44,788 bases of DNA from Leptolyngbyaceae cyanobacterium T60_A2020_046. GTDB taxonomy: Bacteria > Cyanobacteriota > Cyanobacteriia > Phormidesmidales > Phormidesmidaceae. A model generated the notes under the pieces. It made no database searches. It worked only from the letters and a program-made list of their open reading frames with translations, and was not told the DNA's origin. The first letter of the stretch is position 1, and every line of letters begins with the position of its first letter. Both the position numbers and the translations under genes were made by a program. Location of the stretch: NCBI GenBank assembly GCA_015272155.1, contig JACYME010000240.1, forward strand, positions 1-44,788, read 5' to 3'. Below, piece by piece: positions 1-9,499 of this stretch.

Positions 1-151
1 TGCGGGCAGCAAGTGGATGGAGGTCGGGCAGCCCAACCGCACCTATGTGGACATTACTGAACACATCACCGAGCCCGTCACCACCAATGCCGAGGGCTGG
101 GGCGAGTTTGGCTGTCCGGCGGGTTCGGTGTCGGTGTGGGTGCCGCGTTGA
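1..151 (+). CDS. Alpha-amylase family protein, C-terminal end (5' cut by window)
   Basis: The open frame from base 2 to the TGA at 149-151 encodes about 49 residues. They contain SKWMEVG, a Tyr-Val-Asp-Ile segment, GWGEFGCPAGS and the ending SVWVPR. This is the C-terminal beta-domain pattern of bacterial cytoplasmic GH13 alpha-amylases, which act on starch or glycogen-type glucans. The catalytic barrel lies outside the window, so the family is assigned only from the tail. The next gene starts about 100 bases downstream on the same strand. Confidence 0.7.
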   Translation, partial: AGSKWMEVGQPNRTYVDITEHITEPVTTNAEGWGEFGCPAGSVSVWVPR

Positions 152-256
152 GCAACGGGTTGACCGTGTCGGTTTGGCAAAGCAATGCAGGCGACCAAGC
201 GATCGCCGATCATCGGCTATCCTACCCGTAGCAGTTGCGCCAAACCCGCATGGCCG

Positions 257-1243
257 ATGAATGATTCTCTCTTTCAGCATCAACCGATTCCCGATCTGCA
301 CCTTGATCCCCTGCGGCCTTTAAAGGGGGTGATCGTCGGGGCAGGACAGGTGGGCATGGCCTGTGCCTATGCGATGGTGATCAAAAACCTGTTTGATGAG
401 CTGGTGATTGTGGATATCAATCGCGACAAGCTCGACGGCGAGGTGATGGACCTCCAACACGGAATGTCCTTTGTGGAGCCGACGACCATCACCGCCGGGA
501 CGCTGGCTGATGGGGCCGGAGCTGACATCGTGGTAATTACGGCTGGGGCAGCCCAGCAGCCGGGGGAAACTCGGCTGGCTCTGGTGCAGCGCAATGTCAA
601 AATTCTTCAGTCGTTGACTCCTGAGGTGGTGGCCCACTGCCCGAATGCGATCGTGCTGATGGTAGCGAATCCGGTGGATGTGCTGACCTATGTGGCGTGG
701 AAGCTGTCGGGGCTGCCCAGTGCTCGGGTGATTGGCTCGGGGACGGTGCTGGATACGGGGCGTTTTCGGTATCTGCTGGCCCAGAAGTTTGGGGTGGATC
801 CGCGTAGCCTGCACGCCTACATCATTGGGGAGCATGGGGATAGCGAGGTGCCGTTTTGGAGTCAGGCCACGATCGCGGGGACGCCGCTGGCTCCGCCGGA
901 TCTCCCCGCCACGGAAAAGGCCGCTCTGGACGACATTTTTTATCAGGTGAAAAATGCGGCCTATGAGATCATTCGCCGCAAGGGCTACACCAGCTATGCC
1001 ATTGGGCTGGCGGTGGCGCAAATTGTGCAGGCGATCGCCCGCGACCAAAACCGCGTCCTCACCGTTAGCTCGCTGATTAATGGAATGCACGGGATCGATG
1101 ACGTGTATCTGAGTCTGCCCGCTGTGGTGAACCGCATGGGCGTGACGCGGGTGATGAAGGTGAAGCTCAGCGATCGCGAGCGCGACAGCCTACAACAGTC
1201 TGCCGCGACCCTGCGATCGGTGATTGACCAAATCCAGTTTTAG
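257..1243 (+). CDS. ldh: L-lactate dehydrogenase
   Basis: NAD-dependent cytosolic enzyme interconverting pyruvate and L-lactate; 328 residues from ATG 257, close to the usual 310-330. The Rossmann motif GAGQVG is at residues 28-33. The segment QQPGETR has the Gln typical of lactate rather than malate specificity, plus the mobile-loop Arg. NPVDVLTYV and [12 protein letters not shown] follow, and GEHGDSE carries the catalytic His at about residue 193. The frame is open back to 185, but the extra 24 residues do not look like the family, so 257 is preferred. No clear Shine-Dalgarno is visible. L-LDH is not universal in cyanobacteria and may indicate fermentative metabolism in the dark. A malate dehydrogenase is the main alternative, made unlikely by the Gln. 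Confidence 0.93.
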   Translation: MNDSLFQHQPIPDLHLDPLRPLKGVIVGAGQVGMACAYAMVIKNLFDELVIVDINRDKLDGEVMDLQHGMSFVEPTTITAGTLADGAGADIVVITAGAAQQPGETRLALVQRNVKILQSLTPEVVAHCPNAIVLMVANPVDVLTYVAWKLSGLPSARVIGSGTVLDTGRFRYLLAQKFGVDPRSLHAYIIGEHGDSEVPFWSQATIAGTPLAPPDLPATEKAALDDIFYQVKNAAYEIIRRKGYTSYAIGLAVAQIVQAIARDQNRVLTVSSLINGMHGIDDVYLSLPAVVNRMGVTRVMKVKLSDRERDSLQQSAATLRSVIDQIQF

Positions 1244-1300
1244 CGCGGTCGCCCCATCGGGTTAGCTCCATCAGGTTGCTTGAAAACCCACGGGGCTAGG

Positions 1301-2632
1301 TTAGCGATCGCCCGACCGATCCTCGAGGCGCTTGAGCCATTCTGCATCAAGCTTGTCGCGCTGCTCATATTCCTGCTCGGTGAGGTCTTTTTCGGTGGTG
1401 TAAGCCAGGTCATCCGCACCGACAATGGTGCGCTGGGCAAACTGCTGAGCAAACCGAATTTTGTTTTGGACCTCCGGGCCAGCCTGGTTGAGGGCGATCG
1501 CCTGCTCTTGGCGCTGTTCGTTACGCCGTTCAATGCTGGCATTTTTGCGCTTCACCCAGAAGTACCGCACCGCTGGCACCCCCAAAAACGCTGTGCCATA
1601 GGCCAACAGTAGCCAAAAGATCCCATCTACAAAGGCAACCAGGCCGCCGAGGTCAGCCACAAGGGCTTGGTCTTGCAACAACCCCCCCAGGAACAACGCT
1701 CCTACAAGGTTCACCACCCCTAGGCCGATCGCGAGGGAAATTTGGCTACTCGTGGCTTCGCTGAATTTCCACGGCGATTCCTGCAGGTAGGCCGGTACTG
1801 GCGCGCGATCGCGCTGGTCTGCCATCACCTGCAATTCTGGAAAGTGGTAGATAATGTTGCCCTCAGGGCTGACCCGGGGAATGCCATTAAAGCGCGTTAG
1901 CACGGGCAGAATGTAGTCTTCATCTTCAAGCTTTTGATACCGTGCTACGTCATCTAAATACGGGGCAACTTGTTCCGCTGCGATCGCACCGCCATTGTTG
2001 CGAATCACCGTCCCAATTGTCTGCCAGCGCTTTTCTTCCAAGTCTGCATTGGGATCGCCATCGCCAAAGAGAAAGGAGAAAATCGCTTCCAAGAAGTTCA
2101 TTTCGCCAGGGGCGGCATTGGGGCGAGACGGGGGAGACGGGCGCGATCGCGAACTGCGCGGCTCATAGTGGAAAAACCAGAACAGATCCCCAATCCAGAA
2201 TCGAGGAATAAAAACCATACCGCCCATTCCCCCTCGGGAACTGCTGCTGCGGTTGTCATCTCGCTGGGAAGAACTCATCGCAATTAGCAAAATTGCGATC
2301 GCAGCAATAATCAGAACAATTGAAACCAGCAGCAAAATCCCAAAGGAAATGCGAATCAGGTAAAACAACACATTCCAAACTTTCGCCCAGGTTTCTTGCA
2401 AACGAATGCGCCAATATTTGTTGCGCAAAATGGCACGAAAGTTCTTTGGGAACGCATAGGCAATTTCGCCCGCATCCGACACCTGCAAGTGAGCCTGGGT
2501 ATCCGCAGCTAGGGCATTCAACCCCTGTTGCGCAACATTGAGATCAAGACCGGCCCTGGCGGCCACGTCTCCCACCGTGACACGATAATCCAGCGACTCA
2601 ACCGCCTTCATCACCGCCGCATTCTGTGTCAT
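1301..2632 (-). CDS. Conserved cyanobacterial membrane protein, unknown function
   Basis: A 443-residue protein starting at ATG 2632, preceded by GAGG about 8 bases upstream. Residues 1-80 look like a winged-helix or small helical domain (VTVGDVAARAGLDLNVAQ), followed by RNKYWRIRLQETW. A strong transmembrane segment lies near residues 90-120. Then come a Ser/Arg/Pro-rich linker, a second globular part (GTVIRNNGGAIAAEQVAPYL), and two hydrophobic segments near residues 320-385. The charged C-terminus reads like a coiled coil. The architecture resembles a family shared by cyanobacteria and plastids (plant At5g03900-like); I infer this from memory of the pattern. The role is unknown. It is convergent with ldh, with 57 bases between the stops. 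Confidence 0.75.
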   Translation of the reverse strand: MTQNAAVMKAVESLDYRVTVGDVAARAGLDLNVAQQGLNALAADTQAHLQVSDAGEIAYAFPKNFRAILRNKYWRIRLQETWAKVWNVLFYLIRISFGILLLVSIVLIIAAIAILLIAMSSSQRDDNRSSSSRGGMGGMVFIPRFWIGDLFWFFHYEPRSSRSRPSPPSRPNAAPGEMNFLEAIFSFLFGDGDPNADLEEKRWQTIGTVIRNNGGAIAAEQVAPYLDDVARYQKLEDEDYILPVLTRFNGIPRVSPEGNIIYHFPELQVMADQRDRAPVPAYLQESPWKFSEATSSQISLAIGLGVVNLVGALFLGGLLQDQALVADLGGLVAFVDGIFWLLLAYGTAFLGVPAVRYFWVKRKNASIERRNEQRQEQAIALNQAGPEVQNKIRFAQQFAQRTIVGADDLAYTTEKDLTEQEYEQRDKLDAEWLKRLEDRSGDR

Positions 2633-2906
2633 AGGATTCCTCAAACCGTGGACAGGATTGGTTGGCCCGCGATCGCCATCGCCAGCCTCATTCCGACAAG
2701 GCGATAGTCCTACCGACAGGCAAGACGCAGCATCAAAACAATACGCCCGTCTTGCATTCATCGGCCCGCACTACATTACCTAGTATAAGAAGGACGCCCC
2801 CCGCCCAACCGCTAATAACAAAGCCCGGTAGGGTTCGGAAAACCCCCTACCGAGCCAAGGCTGAGATCGCGATCGACCCCCAGCGCATCACCACCAAGAT
2901 CAGCGG

Positions 2907-3335
2907 TTAACCACGCCGCCCCAACACTTGCTCCTTCAGCGAGTTGAGGTTACTCAGCAACTCTTGACGGTTGGCATCGCGCAGCAGAAAGCGATAGACA
3001 AACCAGCCGCTATAGCCCAACCCAATCAACTCAAAGGTTGGAGCTAGGAGGGGAATTTCGTTGACTGCGCCCAACACCGCCAGCAGCAGCTTCACGGAAA
3101 CCACCGCTCCCAAAATCAACCCCACCGTAATCAGCGGACGCTGATATTCTTTGAAAAAATCGGTGACATAGTCAGGTAGATCGGCCAGTAGGCTAGAAAC
3201 TTTGCCCCACACCGCTTGCAATTGCTCGGTAATCTCCCCACCAGTTGATGAGGCCGACACACCACTGACATTGCTGTTGACGGTGTTGTCTGGTTCGGGC
3301 ATCGTGGCTTCGGATTTAAAATCTGTGCTCATCAT
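2907..3335 (-). CDS. CAAD-domain / CURT1-like thylakoid membrane protein
   Basis: A 142-residue protein from the ATG-ATG pair at 3335/3332. The frame extends to a TTG at 3344 that looks less likely. The first 45 residues are polar and Ser/Asn-rich. An amphipathic stretch (LPDYVTDFFKEYQRP) follows, then two hydrophobic helices (about residues 68-88 and 94-118), then a basic tail with YSGWFVYRFLLR. This two-helix plus amphipathic-helix layout is the CAAD domain. It is found appended to some cyanobacterial aminoacyl-tRNA synthetases and in CURT1 proteins, which bend thylakoid membranes. Here it stands alone. The curvature role is inferred from the family. Confidence 0.82.
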   Translation of the reverse strand: MMSTDFKSEATMPEPDNTVNSNVSGVSASSTGGEITEQLQAVWGKVSSLLADLPDYVTDFFKEYQRPLITVGLILGAVVSVKLLLAVLGAVNEIPLLAPTFELIGLGYSGWFVYRFLLRDANRQELLSNLNSLKEQVLGRRG

Positions 3336-3839
3336 ATTTACCAAGGGGAACTCACCACCCGGAACAACATCTTATCGGGGGCTGTTCTCTTTGGCGCACC
3401 GCAGTTGCAGCGATCGCGGCAATCTGTCAAGTGCCTGCGAGAATCAGCCTTGCTTAGCCACGGCCAAGCAATATGGAGAGTTATAATCTGAAACCGTGCA
3501 ATTTTCAAATCTAACGAACCGTAAACTTACGGCGCAATGGCGGAACATCCACCTCAGCCGACACAACGCCCTGCGGGGATCAGAGCCAGATGATTTCACC
3601 CTCCCCCCCGCCGTTTAGCATGGTTCAGGAGTACTAAAAATTAACACAGCGATCGCGCTGCCTGTGTCCATACGTGGGGCGATCGAGGGGAGCTTGGGGA
3701 ACTGTCGCCTCTGGCTAACGCCCCGCAGCGGATGTTCGTCGTCTCCTTCCCGCAGGATGGGGATCATATATTGCCCTAGGGTCGTTCTAAATCGCTCGTG
3801 GGTCAAAAGTAGGGCGATCGCCACCTTTTCCATACGGAC

Positions 3840-4034
3840 TTACCCCCGCAAAATCGCGCGATATTCTTCATAGTGGAACGGTAGGGGCTCGGTGCGGCAC
3901 GCCATCGTCCAACTGTTGCGCCGTCGGTCGAGGACGCTGAGACTGAGTCCCCTTCTCTCATTGGCCATCGGTGCGGCGATCGCGCCTTTCGCCGCCATCG
4001 CCCGCTCCAGATCCTTGAACAAAGTTCGTATCAT
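3840..4034 (-). CDS. Possible small protein, unrecognised
   Basis: From ATG 4034 (a GTG at 4043 is also in frame) this encodes 64 residues, ending in PFHYEEYRAILRG. AGGGTGG lies just upstream of the ATG. I do not recognise a family. The frame stays open after the TAA at 3840-3842, with an ATG two codons later and another 72 codons to 3615. It could therefore be the front half of a gene broken by one stop, or chance. Codon use does not settle it. Confidence 0.25.
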   Translation of the reverse strand: MIRTLFKDLERAMAAKGAIAAPMANERRGLSLSVLDRRRNSWTMACRTEPLPFHYEEYRAILRG

Positions 4035-4146
4035 CGCCGCCACCCTGGGATTGGCAAAACGGCGCGCTCATGGCGCATCTCCCAGGTTTGGCAGTGAACT
4101 TAGTCTCTACATAGACTCGCGAGCGCGATATCTTGCACAGCAGGTT

Positions 4147-4152
4147 GGAGGA
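4147..4152 (+). promoter_or_regulatory. Shine-Dalgarno of clpB
   Basis: GGAGGA, 8 bases before the ATG at 4161. It fixes the start, and most genes here lack such a site. Confidence 0.75.
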
Positions 4153-4160
4153 ACGTATCT

Positions 4161-6779
4161 ATGCAGCCCACAAATCCGAACCAATTTACCGAAAAGGCTT
4201 GGCAGGCCATTGTGCGCACGCCAGAAATTGCCAAGGAAGCCAAACATCAGCAAATTGAAAGCGAGCACCTCATGAAGGCGCTGCTCGAACAGGATGGGCT
4301 GGCAACATCGGTGTTGACCAAGGCTGAAGTGAACCTCCAAAATTGGCGCGATCGCACCGCCGAGTTCATCAACAAACAGCCCAAAATCAGCAACGCCGGG
4401 GGGTCAGTCTACCTAGGGCGCAGCCTCGACCAATTGCTCGATCGCGCTGATGCCCACCGCAAAGACTTTGGCGACGAATTCATTTCCGTTGAACATTTAC
4501 TCCTGGCCTTTCTCAAGGACGATCGCTTTGGACAAGCGCTGTTTCGAGAATTTGGCCTGGACGAAACCAAACTAAAAACCCTGATTCAAACTGTGCGAGG
4601 CAGTCAAAAAGTGACCGACCAAAATCCTGAAGGTAAGTACGAAGCCCTCGAAAAATATGGCCGCGACCTGACCGAGTTGGCGCGCCTTGGCAAGCTTGAT
4701 CCGGTGATTGGCCGCGATGACGAAATTCGCCGCACGATACAAATTCTCTCTCGCCGGACGAAGAATAATCCGGTGCTGATTGGAGAGCCTGGGGTGGGGA
4801 AAACCGCGATCGCAGAGGGACTGGCCCAGCGCATCATCAGTAAAGATGTGCCGGAATCCTTGCGCGATCGCCGCATCATTGCCCTCGATATGGGCGCACT
4901 CATCGCTGGGGCAAAATATCGCGGTGAATTTGAAGAACGCCTCAAAGCGGTTCTCAAAGAAGTACAAGATTCCGAAGGGCAAATGGTGCTCTTTATCGAC
5001 GAAATCCACACCGTTGTCGGTGCAGGAGCCACCCAAGGCGCAATGGATGCGGGTAACCTACTGAAGCCGATGTTGGCGCGGGGCGAACTACGCTGCATTG
5101 GTGCGACAACCCTCGATGAATACCGCAAATACATCGAAAAAGATGCTGCCCTAGAGCGTCGCTTCCAGCAGGTGTACATCGATCAGCCCTCCATTGAAGA
5201 TACGATTTCTATCCTGCGTGGCCTTAAGGAACGGTACGAAGTTCACCACGGCGTCAAAATTTCCGATACTGCCCTCGTTGCAGCGGCGGTGTTGTCCACG
5301 CGGTACATTAGCGATCGCTTTTTACCGGACAAAGCCATCGACTTGATCGACGAAGCTGCCGCTAAATTGAAGATGGAAATTACCTCCAAACCGGAGGAAC
5401 TTGACGAAATTGATCGCAAAATTCTTCAGCTCGAAATGGAGCGTCTTTCCCTCCAAAAAGAAACGGATCTTGCGTCGGTTGATCGCCTCGAGCGCATTGA
5501 AAAAGAACTCGCGGATCTCAAGGAAACTCAGTCGGCACTGAACGCGCAGTGGCAGGCTGAAAAAGACATCATGGAGGCGATTCAAAAGCTGCGTGAAGAA
5601 CTTGATCACGTCAATGTTGAAATTCAGCAGGCCGAACGAGACTACGACCTCAACCGCGCTGCTGAGCTGAAATACGGCAAGCTCACGAACCTTCAGCGCC
5701 AGCTTGAAGAGGCGGAGCAAAAGCTATCCAACGCTCAAACCAGCAGCCAGTCGCTCCTACGAGAGGAAGTCACCGAGGGCGACATCGCCGAAATTATTTC
5801 CAAGTGGACGGGCATTCCGGTGAGCAAGCTGGTGGCGTCGGAAATGGAGAAGCTGCTCCATCTGGAAGATGAGCTACACCAACGGGTGATCGGGCAAGAG
5901 GAAGCGGTGACCGCTGTGGCCGATGCCATTCAGCGATCGCGAGCGGGTCTTGCTGACCCCAATCGCCCCATCGCCAGCTTCATCTTCCTTGGCCCCACTG
6001 GGGTCGGCAAAACGGAACTCGCTAAGGCGCTGGCCTCCTATATGTTTGACACCGAGGATGCGATCGTCCGCATCGACATGTCGGAATACATGGAGAAACA
6101 CGCCGTCGCCCGCCTGATTGGAGCGCCTCCGGGCTATGTCGGCTTTGAGGAGGGTGGCCAGCTCACGGAGGCGATCCGCCGTCGCCCCTATGCGGTGATC
6201 CTGTTCGACGAGATCGAAAAGGCCCATCCCGATGTATTTAACATCATGCTGCAAATCCTCGACGATGGCCGCCTGACAGATTCCCAAGGGCGCACGGTGG
6301 ATTTTCGCAACGCCGTGGTCATCATGACTAGCAACATTGGGTCGCAATATATTCTCGATCTCGCTGGAGATGATACGAAGTACGATCTGATGCGCGATCG
6401 CGTCATGGAAGCCATGCGTGCCAATTTCCGCCCCGAATTCCTCAATCGGGTGGATGAGCTGATTATCTTCCACAGTCTGCGCCAGGAACAGCTTCGCGAA
6501 ATCGTGAAACTGCAAATCCAGCGACTAGAACAACGCCTGAGCGATCGCAAAATGTCCCTTACGCTGTCGGAGGAAGCGCTGGATTGGGTCGCCCAAGTCG
6601 GCTTCGATCCCGTCTATGGGGCGCGCCCCCTCAAGCGGGCGATCCAGCGTGAGTTGGAAACCCCAATTGCCAAGGGCATTCTACGCGGCGAGTTCCAAGA
6701 TGGCGATCGCATCTACGCCGATGTGGAGCTAGAACGCCTCGTCTTCAAACGCCTCTCCCCCGAACTCGCCACGGTGTAG
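4161..6779 (+). CDS. clpB: ATP-dependent disaggregase ClpB
   Basis: Hsp100 chaperone that, with DnaK, pulls polypeptides out of aggregates in the cytosol. The 872 residues match full-length ClpB. The N-terminal double Clp-N domain covers about 1-145. AAA+ module 1 has Walker A GEPGVGKT at 208-215 and Walker [11 protein letters not shown] long coiled-coil middle domain spans roughly 400-530, rich in Glu/Lys/Leu heptads, which separates ClpB from ClpA and ClpC. AAA+ module 2 has Walker A GPTGVGKT at 611-618, then [17 protein letters not shown] and [13 protein letters not shown]. No ClpP-binding tripeptide loop is apparent, as expected. The start is supported by the GGAGGA site. Cyanobacteria often have two clpB genes (general and heat-induced); I cannot tell which this is. 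A perfect hairpin follows the stop by 11 bases. Confidence 0.97.
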   Translation: MQPTNPNQFTEKAWQAIVRTPEIAKEAKHQQIESEHLMKALLEQDGLATSVLTKAEVNLQNWRDRTAEFINKQPKISNAGGSVYLGRSLDQLLDRADAHRKDFGDEFISVEHLLLAFLKDDRFGQALFREFGLDETKLKTLIQTVRGSQKVTDQNPEGKYEALEKYGRDLTELARLGKLDPVIGRDDEIRRTIQILSRRTKNNPVLIGEPGVGKTAIAEGLAQRIISKDVPESLRDRRIIALDMGALIAGAKYRGEFEERLKAVLKEVQDSEGQMVLFIDEIHTVVGAGATQGAMDAGNLLKPMLARGELRCIGATTLDEYRKYIEKDAALERRFQQVYIDQPSIEDTISILRGLKERYEVHHGVKISDTALVAAAVLSTRYISDRFLPDKAIDLIDEAAAKLKMEITSKPEELDEIDRKILQLEMERLSLQKETDLASVDRLERIEKELADLKETQSALNAQWQAEKDIMEAIQKLREELDHVNVEIQQAERDYDLNRAAELKYGKLTNLQRQLEEAEQKLSNAQTSSQSLLREEVTEGDIAEIISKWTGIPVSKLVASEMEKLLHLEDELHQRVIGQEEAVTAVADAIQRSRAGLADPNRPIASFIFLGPTGVGKTELAKALASYMFDTEDAIVRIDMSEYMEKHAVARLIGAPPGYVGFEEGGQLTEAIRRRPYAVILFDEIEKAHPDVFNIMLQILDDGRLTDSQGRTVDFRNAVVIMTSNIGSQYILDLAGDDTKYDLMRDRVMEAMRANFRPEFLNRVDELIIFHSLRQEQLREIVKLQIQRLEQRLSDRKMSLTLSEEALDWVAQVGFDPVYGARPLKRAIQRELETPIAKGILRGEFQDGDRIYADVELERLVFKRLSPELATV

Positions 6780-6790
6780 CACCTCGAAAA

Positions 6791-6821
6791 GAACCCCGGC
6801 TTCTCGAAGAAGCCGGGGTTC
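6791..6821. repeat. Hairpin repeat, copy 1 (possible clpB terminator)
   Basis: Perfect inverted repeat with arms GAACCCCGGCTTCT and AGAAGCCGGGGTTC (14 bp) around a 3-base loop. No T-run follows, so a Rho-independent terminator role is uncertain. A near-identical hairpin lies at 7504-7536 on the other side of the transposase remnant. That pairing is how REP-type hairpins are arranged around their RAYT transposases. Confidence 0.8.
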
Positions 6822-6882
6822 TGAGCATGTGACACCTGCTAAGGGCAACCTGAAAACAGGATGCATCCCTCAGAAACCCACC

Positions 6883-7499
6883 ATGCCACGCCGCAAAATC
6901 ACCTTCGTTCCTGGCAGCTACTACCACCACCTCTATAATTGCGGCCACAATTATAATTGCGGCCACAATCGCCAAAACATCTTTCTTGAAAGAGAAAACT
7001 ACTTATTTTCCTCACCCAATTTCGGCGCTATTTCATCGACAACGAAACCTTAGAAGTCATCGCCTACTGCTTGATGCCAAACCATTATCACTTTTTAGTG
7101 CGGCTGCAAAAAGATGACCTCTCCTTCAATATGCAACGATTCACGCTGTCCTACGCCAAAGCAATGAATCGGCGGTACGAACTCTGTGGTTCCTTCTTTC
7201 AGGGCCGATTCCAAGCCATTCTGGTTGAGCAAGCCGATTATTTGCTGACCCTCACCCGCTACATTCATCTGAACCCAGTTAAAGCCGGATTCGTTGATCG
7301 CCCCGAAGACTGGGAGTTTTCCAGCTAGCTCGAATACGTCGGCCTGCAGCAAGGCACCCTACCCAAACTGGATGCACTTGGTCAGCAATGGCGATTGTCC
7401 TTCGGACAGGCTGCGCCAACGCCCTCCGCCTATCGAGCCTTTATGGCAGACACGGAAGTTGCCTCTCCAACTGTCCTGAATTTGATGCTAGATGTGTAA
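6883..7499 (+). pseudogene. REP-associated tyrosine transposase (RAYT, Y1 family), broken
   Basis: The frame begins MPRRKITFVPGSYYHHLYN, the usual start of IS200-like RAYT proteins, and later gives AYCLMPNHYHFLVRL, which carries the HUH motif (His-Tyr-His). Then come GSFFQGRFQAILV, RYIHLNPVKAG and RPEDWEFSS. Three lesions are visible. An 18-base in-frame tandem duplication at 6934-6969 repeats YNCGHN. One base is missing near the T-run at 7006-7009, shifting the frame. A TAG at 7326-7328 stands where the family has Tyr (FSSYLEYVG). After that stop the frame continues to a natural end at 7497-7499. The family normally mobilises or maintains REP hairpins in single-stranded form. This copy should be inactive. 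Confidence 0.88.
6934..6969 (+). repeat. 18-bp tandem duplication inside the RAYT remnant
   Basis: TATAATTGCGGCCACAAT occurs twice back to back (6934-6951, 6952-6969), with both copies identical. It inserts six residues in frame and looks like replication slippage. Confidence 0.95.
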
Positions 7500-7503
7500 A
7501 AGA

Positions 7504-7536
7504 AGAACCCCGGCTTTTTCAAACAGCCGGGGTTCT
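7504..7536. repeat. Hairpin repeat, copy 2
   Basis: Arms AGAACCCCGGCT (7504-7515) and AGCCGGGGTTCT (7525-7536) form a perfect 12-bp stem with a 9-base loop. The stem shares the core GAACCCCGGCT with the hairpin at 6791-6821. The two copies bracket the transposase remnant at nearly equal distance. No T-run follows. Confidence 0.85.
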
Positions 7537-7963
7537 GGGCAAATCTTGGCTAAGTGGCAAAATTGAGAAAACCCCGGCGAAGTCATTATCACGAAAGCTA
7601 GCAGTACCAAGATATAAGATGAACGGCGATCGCCCCTAGCTCCCCAAGCAACCCATGACTGTCAACAAGCACCACGCCTCATTTACCTCCGAGGAATATT
7701 TGGAGATTGAGCGTATCAGTCCCATCAAGCACGAATATGTGCAGGGGCAAATTGTGGCAATGGCGGGTGCCAGTAAAGCTCACGTCATCATCACGGGGAA
7801 TCTCTCGGCGCTGCTCATCAACCATCTCAGAGGTTCGGGGTGCTTGGCCTACGCTGCCGATATGAAGGTGTGTTTGCCGCAGTTGAATCTTTTTTACTAC
7901 GCTGACCTGGCCGTGACGTACGATGAACGCGACCGCCGCTCTGACGAAGCATTTATATCCAAA

Positions 7964-7977
7964 ACTCATTACTCATT
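7964..7977 (+). repeat. 7-bp tandem duplication in Uma2 remnant
   Basis: ACTCATT twice in a row. Removing one copy and restoring a TA upstream recovers the family frame ([10 protein letters not shown]). Confidence 0.85.
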
Positions 7978-8099
7978 ATCGAGGTGTTGTCTGACTCCAC
8001 AGAGGCATTTGACCGAGGCGACAAGTTTGCCGACTATCAGTCCAATCCAGCTCTTGAAGAATACGTATTGATGCATCAGAAGCAGATTCTAGTCGAGCG

Positions 8100-8149
8100 G
8101 TTTCAGCGCAAAGCCGATAATCTCGTTTCAGCGCAAAGCCGATAATCTC
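8100..8149 (+). repeat. 25-bp tandem duplication in Uma2 remnant
   Basis: Two identical 25-base units (8100-8124 and 8125-8149), each beginning GTTTCAGCGCAAAGCC. Deleting one unit joins [10 protein letters not shown] directly to [10 protein letters not shown] in frame, so the duplication is secondary damage. Confidence 0.95.
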
Positions 8150-8274
8150 TGGGTTCCTGAAGTCTTTCGAGAGGGCGATCGCGTAGAACTTGCCAGCATC
8201 GGTTTCGCCTGCAATATTGCTGATTTTTACGAGAACGTGGATCAGCAAGGGAAGTAGAACTGTCTCTTGCAAAA

Positions 8275-8346
8275 CTGGGGTGCTAGGATTCGAACCTAGG
8301 AATGGCGGGACCAAAACCCGCTGCCTTACCGCTTGGCGACACCCCA
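8275..8346 (-). tRNA. tRNA-Gln (anticodon UUG)
   Basis: Read on the minus strand this is a 72-base cloverleaf. The acceptor pair is TGGGGTG with CACCCCA, and the discriminator is G. The D-arm has AAGCGGTAAGG. The anticodon arm GCGGG-TTTTGGT-CCCGC has anticodon TTG. The T-arm CCTAG-GTTCGAATC-CTAG contains TTCGAAT. The weak U1-A72 pair is the known identity mark of glutamine tRNAs. CCA is not encoded. It lies between the Uma2 remnant and the hydrolase gene. Confidence 0.96.
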
Positions 8347-8409
8347 TCACTTAGATTTTATAAGATTAACAGTTTGTATCCTAGCTTTGTCAATACCCTG
8401 ACCCGAGAA

Positions 8410-9360
8410 TTACGACAAGCGGCGGCGCGATCGCCCAAACTCTTCCACCAGCACCGATCCCTCCACAAACTGGCGAATTTGGTCGGCTAACGCCTTGCTC
8501 TGCTCCACCATCGCCAGATGGCCACATTCCGGCAAAATCACCACATTACTCTCCGGCGAATCAAACAGCCAATGAAAGCTCGCCAGATGGCGCACATATT
8601 GCTCCGCCATCACCGTGTCATTGCCACCCGCAATGAAATACACAGGCTGCTGCAAGCTTGCCACCACCTGCGGCAAACGATGCACCTCTTCTTCCGTCGT
8701 GGAGTCCAGCAGGGCTCCGACCGCGGCCTCAGGGTGTGCCGCCAGCAAATCCACCAGCCGCTGCTTGCCCCACACTCGCTCAATGGAAGCATGCACCATC
8801 ATCCGCGCCAGGGCCACATCCATCAGCGGCATCGACTTCCACCAGGGCGATCGCCAGCGCACAATTTGCTGCCCCGCCTGACGAAACTTCTGGAACTCCT
8901 CCGGCAGATAAACGCCGCCCCCGGCATTCACACAGATCACGCCCTGCACCCACTGCGGAAAGAGCTTCGCTGCCCATAGCGCAATGCTGCCGCCCAGGGA
9001 ATGCCCCACCAGCCAGACCCGCTCTAGTCGCAACTGACGCAGCAATTCGCCCAGATCCTGGGCATAGGCCGCCAAACTATAGGGCGAAACGCGATCATCC
9101 TCCAAAATGGGCTGTAGTGATCCCTCGGGGCCAACTTCGCGATCGCCGATCGCGATCGCCGACTTCCCAAACCCGCGCAAATCATAGGTTAAGCATGAAA
9201 ACTGTGCCCCCAAACCGTCGAGCACAGGCCGCCAATAGCACTGGCTCAGCATCCACCCGTGAATAAACACCACACCCTCACGACTCATCTCCGATGGCGT
9301 CGAGAGCTGATACTCATGGGGGACGTTAAACACTGAGATCTGAGGCATAGCTAACATCAT
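8410..9360 (-). CDS. Alpha/beta-hydrolase fold protein
   Basis: A 316-residue soluble hydrolase. FIHGWMLSQCYW supplies the oxyanion-side HG motif and YDLRGFGKS follows. The nucleophile elbow is GHSLGG (Ser near residue 119). AGGNDTV is near the acid position, and the catalytic His is in LPECGHLAMVEQ. This is the complete Ser-Asp-His set of the esterase/peroxidase-like subfamily. The substrate cannot be read from sequence. There are two start choices: ATG 9360 or 9357, close after AGGGGG, or ATG 9348 (MPQISVF). The upstream pair fits the Shine-Dalgarno only loosely. Confidence 0.88.
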   Translation of the reverse strand: MMLAMPQISVFNVPHEYQLSTPSEMSREGVVFIHGWMLSQCYWRPVLDGLGAQFSCLTYDLRGFGKSAIAIGDREVGPEGSLQPILEDDRVSPYSLAAYAQDLGELLRQLRLERVWLVGHSLGGSIALWAAKLFPQWVQGVICVNAGGGVYLPEEFQKFRQAGQQIVRWRSPWWKSMPLMDVALARMMVHASIERVWGKQRLVDLLAAHPEAAVGALLDSTTEEEVHRLPQVVASLQQPVYFIAGGNDTVMAEQYVRHLASFHWLFDSPESNVVILPECGHLAMVEQSKALADQIRQFVEGSVLVEEFGRSRRRLS

Positions 9361-9499
9361 AGCCCCCTAACATCAGCGAACCCTAGAGGAATGTCTGGAC
9401 GGTTTTATCCGGCCAAACCCCTTCAAAACCCTGGGAAAGAGAGCTTCGCCGCACCCCCGAGCCGCCCGCCAAGTTTCGCAACGCTGCCTTGCCGAACCT

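Larger units (their letters stand above)
3336..4160. other. Long intergenic region upstream of clpB
   Basis: About 800 bases with no convincing gene. It holds one weak minus-strand reading frame (listed separately) and several HIP1-like sites. Just before clpB there is a short perfect inverted repeat, AGTCT at 4102-4106 and AGACT at 4113-4117. A CIRCE-type heat-shock operator (TTAGCACTC-N9-GAGTGCTAA) is not present by eye. The length suggests a lost gene or an extended regulatory leader. Confidence 0.4.
7655..8257 (+). pseudogene. Uma2-family (DUF820) putative endonuclease, broken
   Basis: It starts MTVNKHHASFTSEEYLEIE and continues HEYVQGQIVAMAGAS, typical of Uma2 PD-(D/E)XK proteins that are abundant in cyanobacteria, with YYADLAVTYDERDR following. 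The first frame then ends in nonsense. The correct continuation ([19 protein letters not shown], then [16 protein letters not shown]) is in another frame from about 7965. A 7-base tandem duplication (ACTCATT twice, 7964-7977), plus probable loss of two bases in the preceding TATA run, explains the shift. A second lesion, a 25-base tandem duplication at 8100-8149, causes another shift. The frame then resumes [19 protein letters not shown] to the TAG at 8255-8257. The cellular role of the family is poorly defined. Confidence 0.88.

Noticed and set aside
320-1090. Long antisense frame opposite ldh
   Set aside because: It mirrors the ldh codon pattern and encodes no recognisable domain. The sense gene is certain.
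3615-3833. 72-codon minus-strand frame following the possible small gene
   Set aside because: It is in the same frame after one stop, but I recognise no protein and no initiation signal. Mentioned only as a possible continuation.
4080-4160. CIRCE heat-shock operator before clpB
   Set aside because: The only inverted repeat is AGTCT-N6-AGACT, which does not match the CIRCE consensus.
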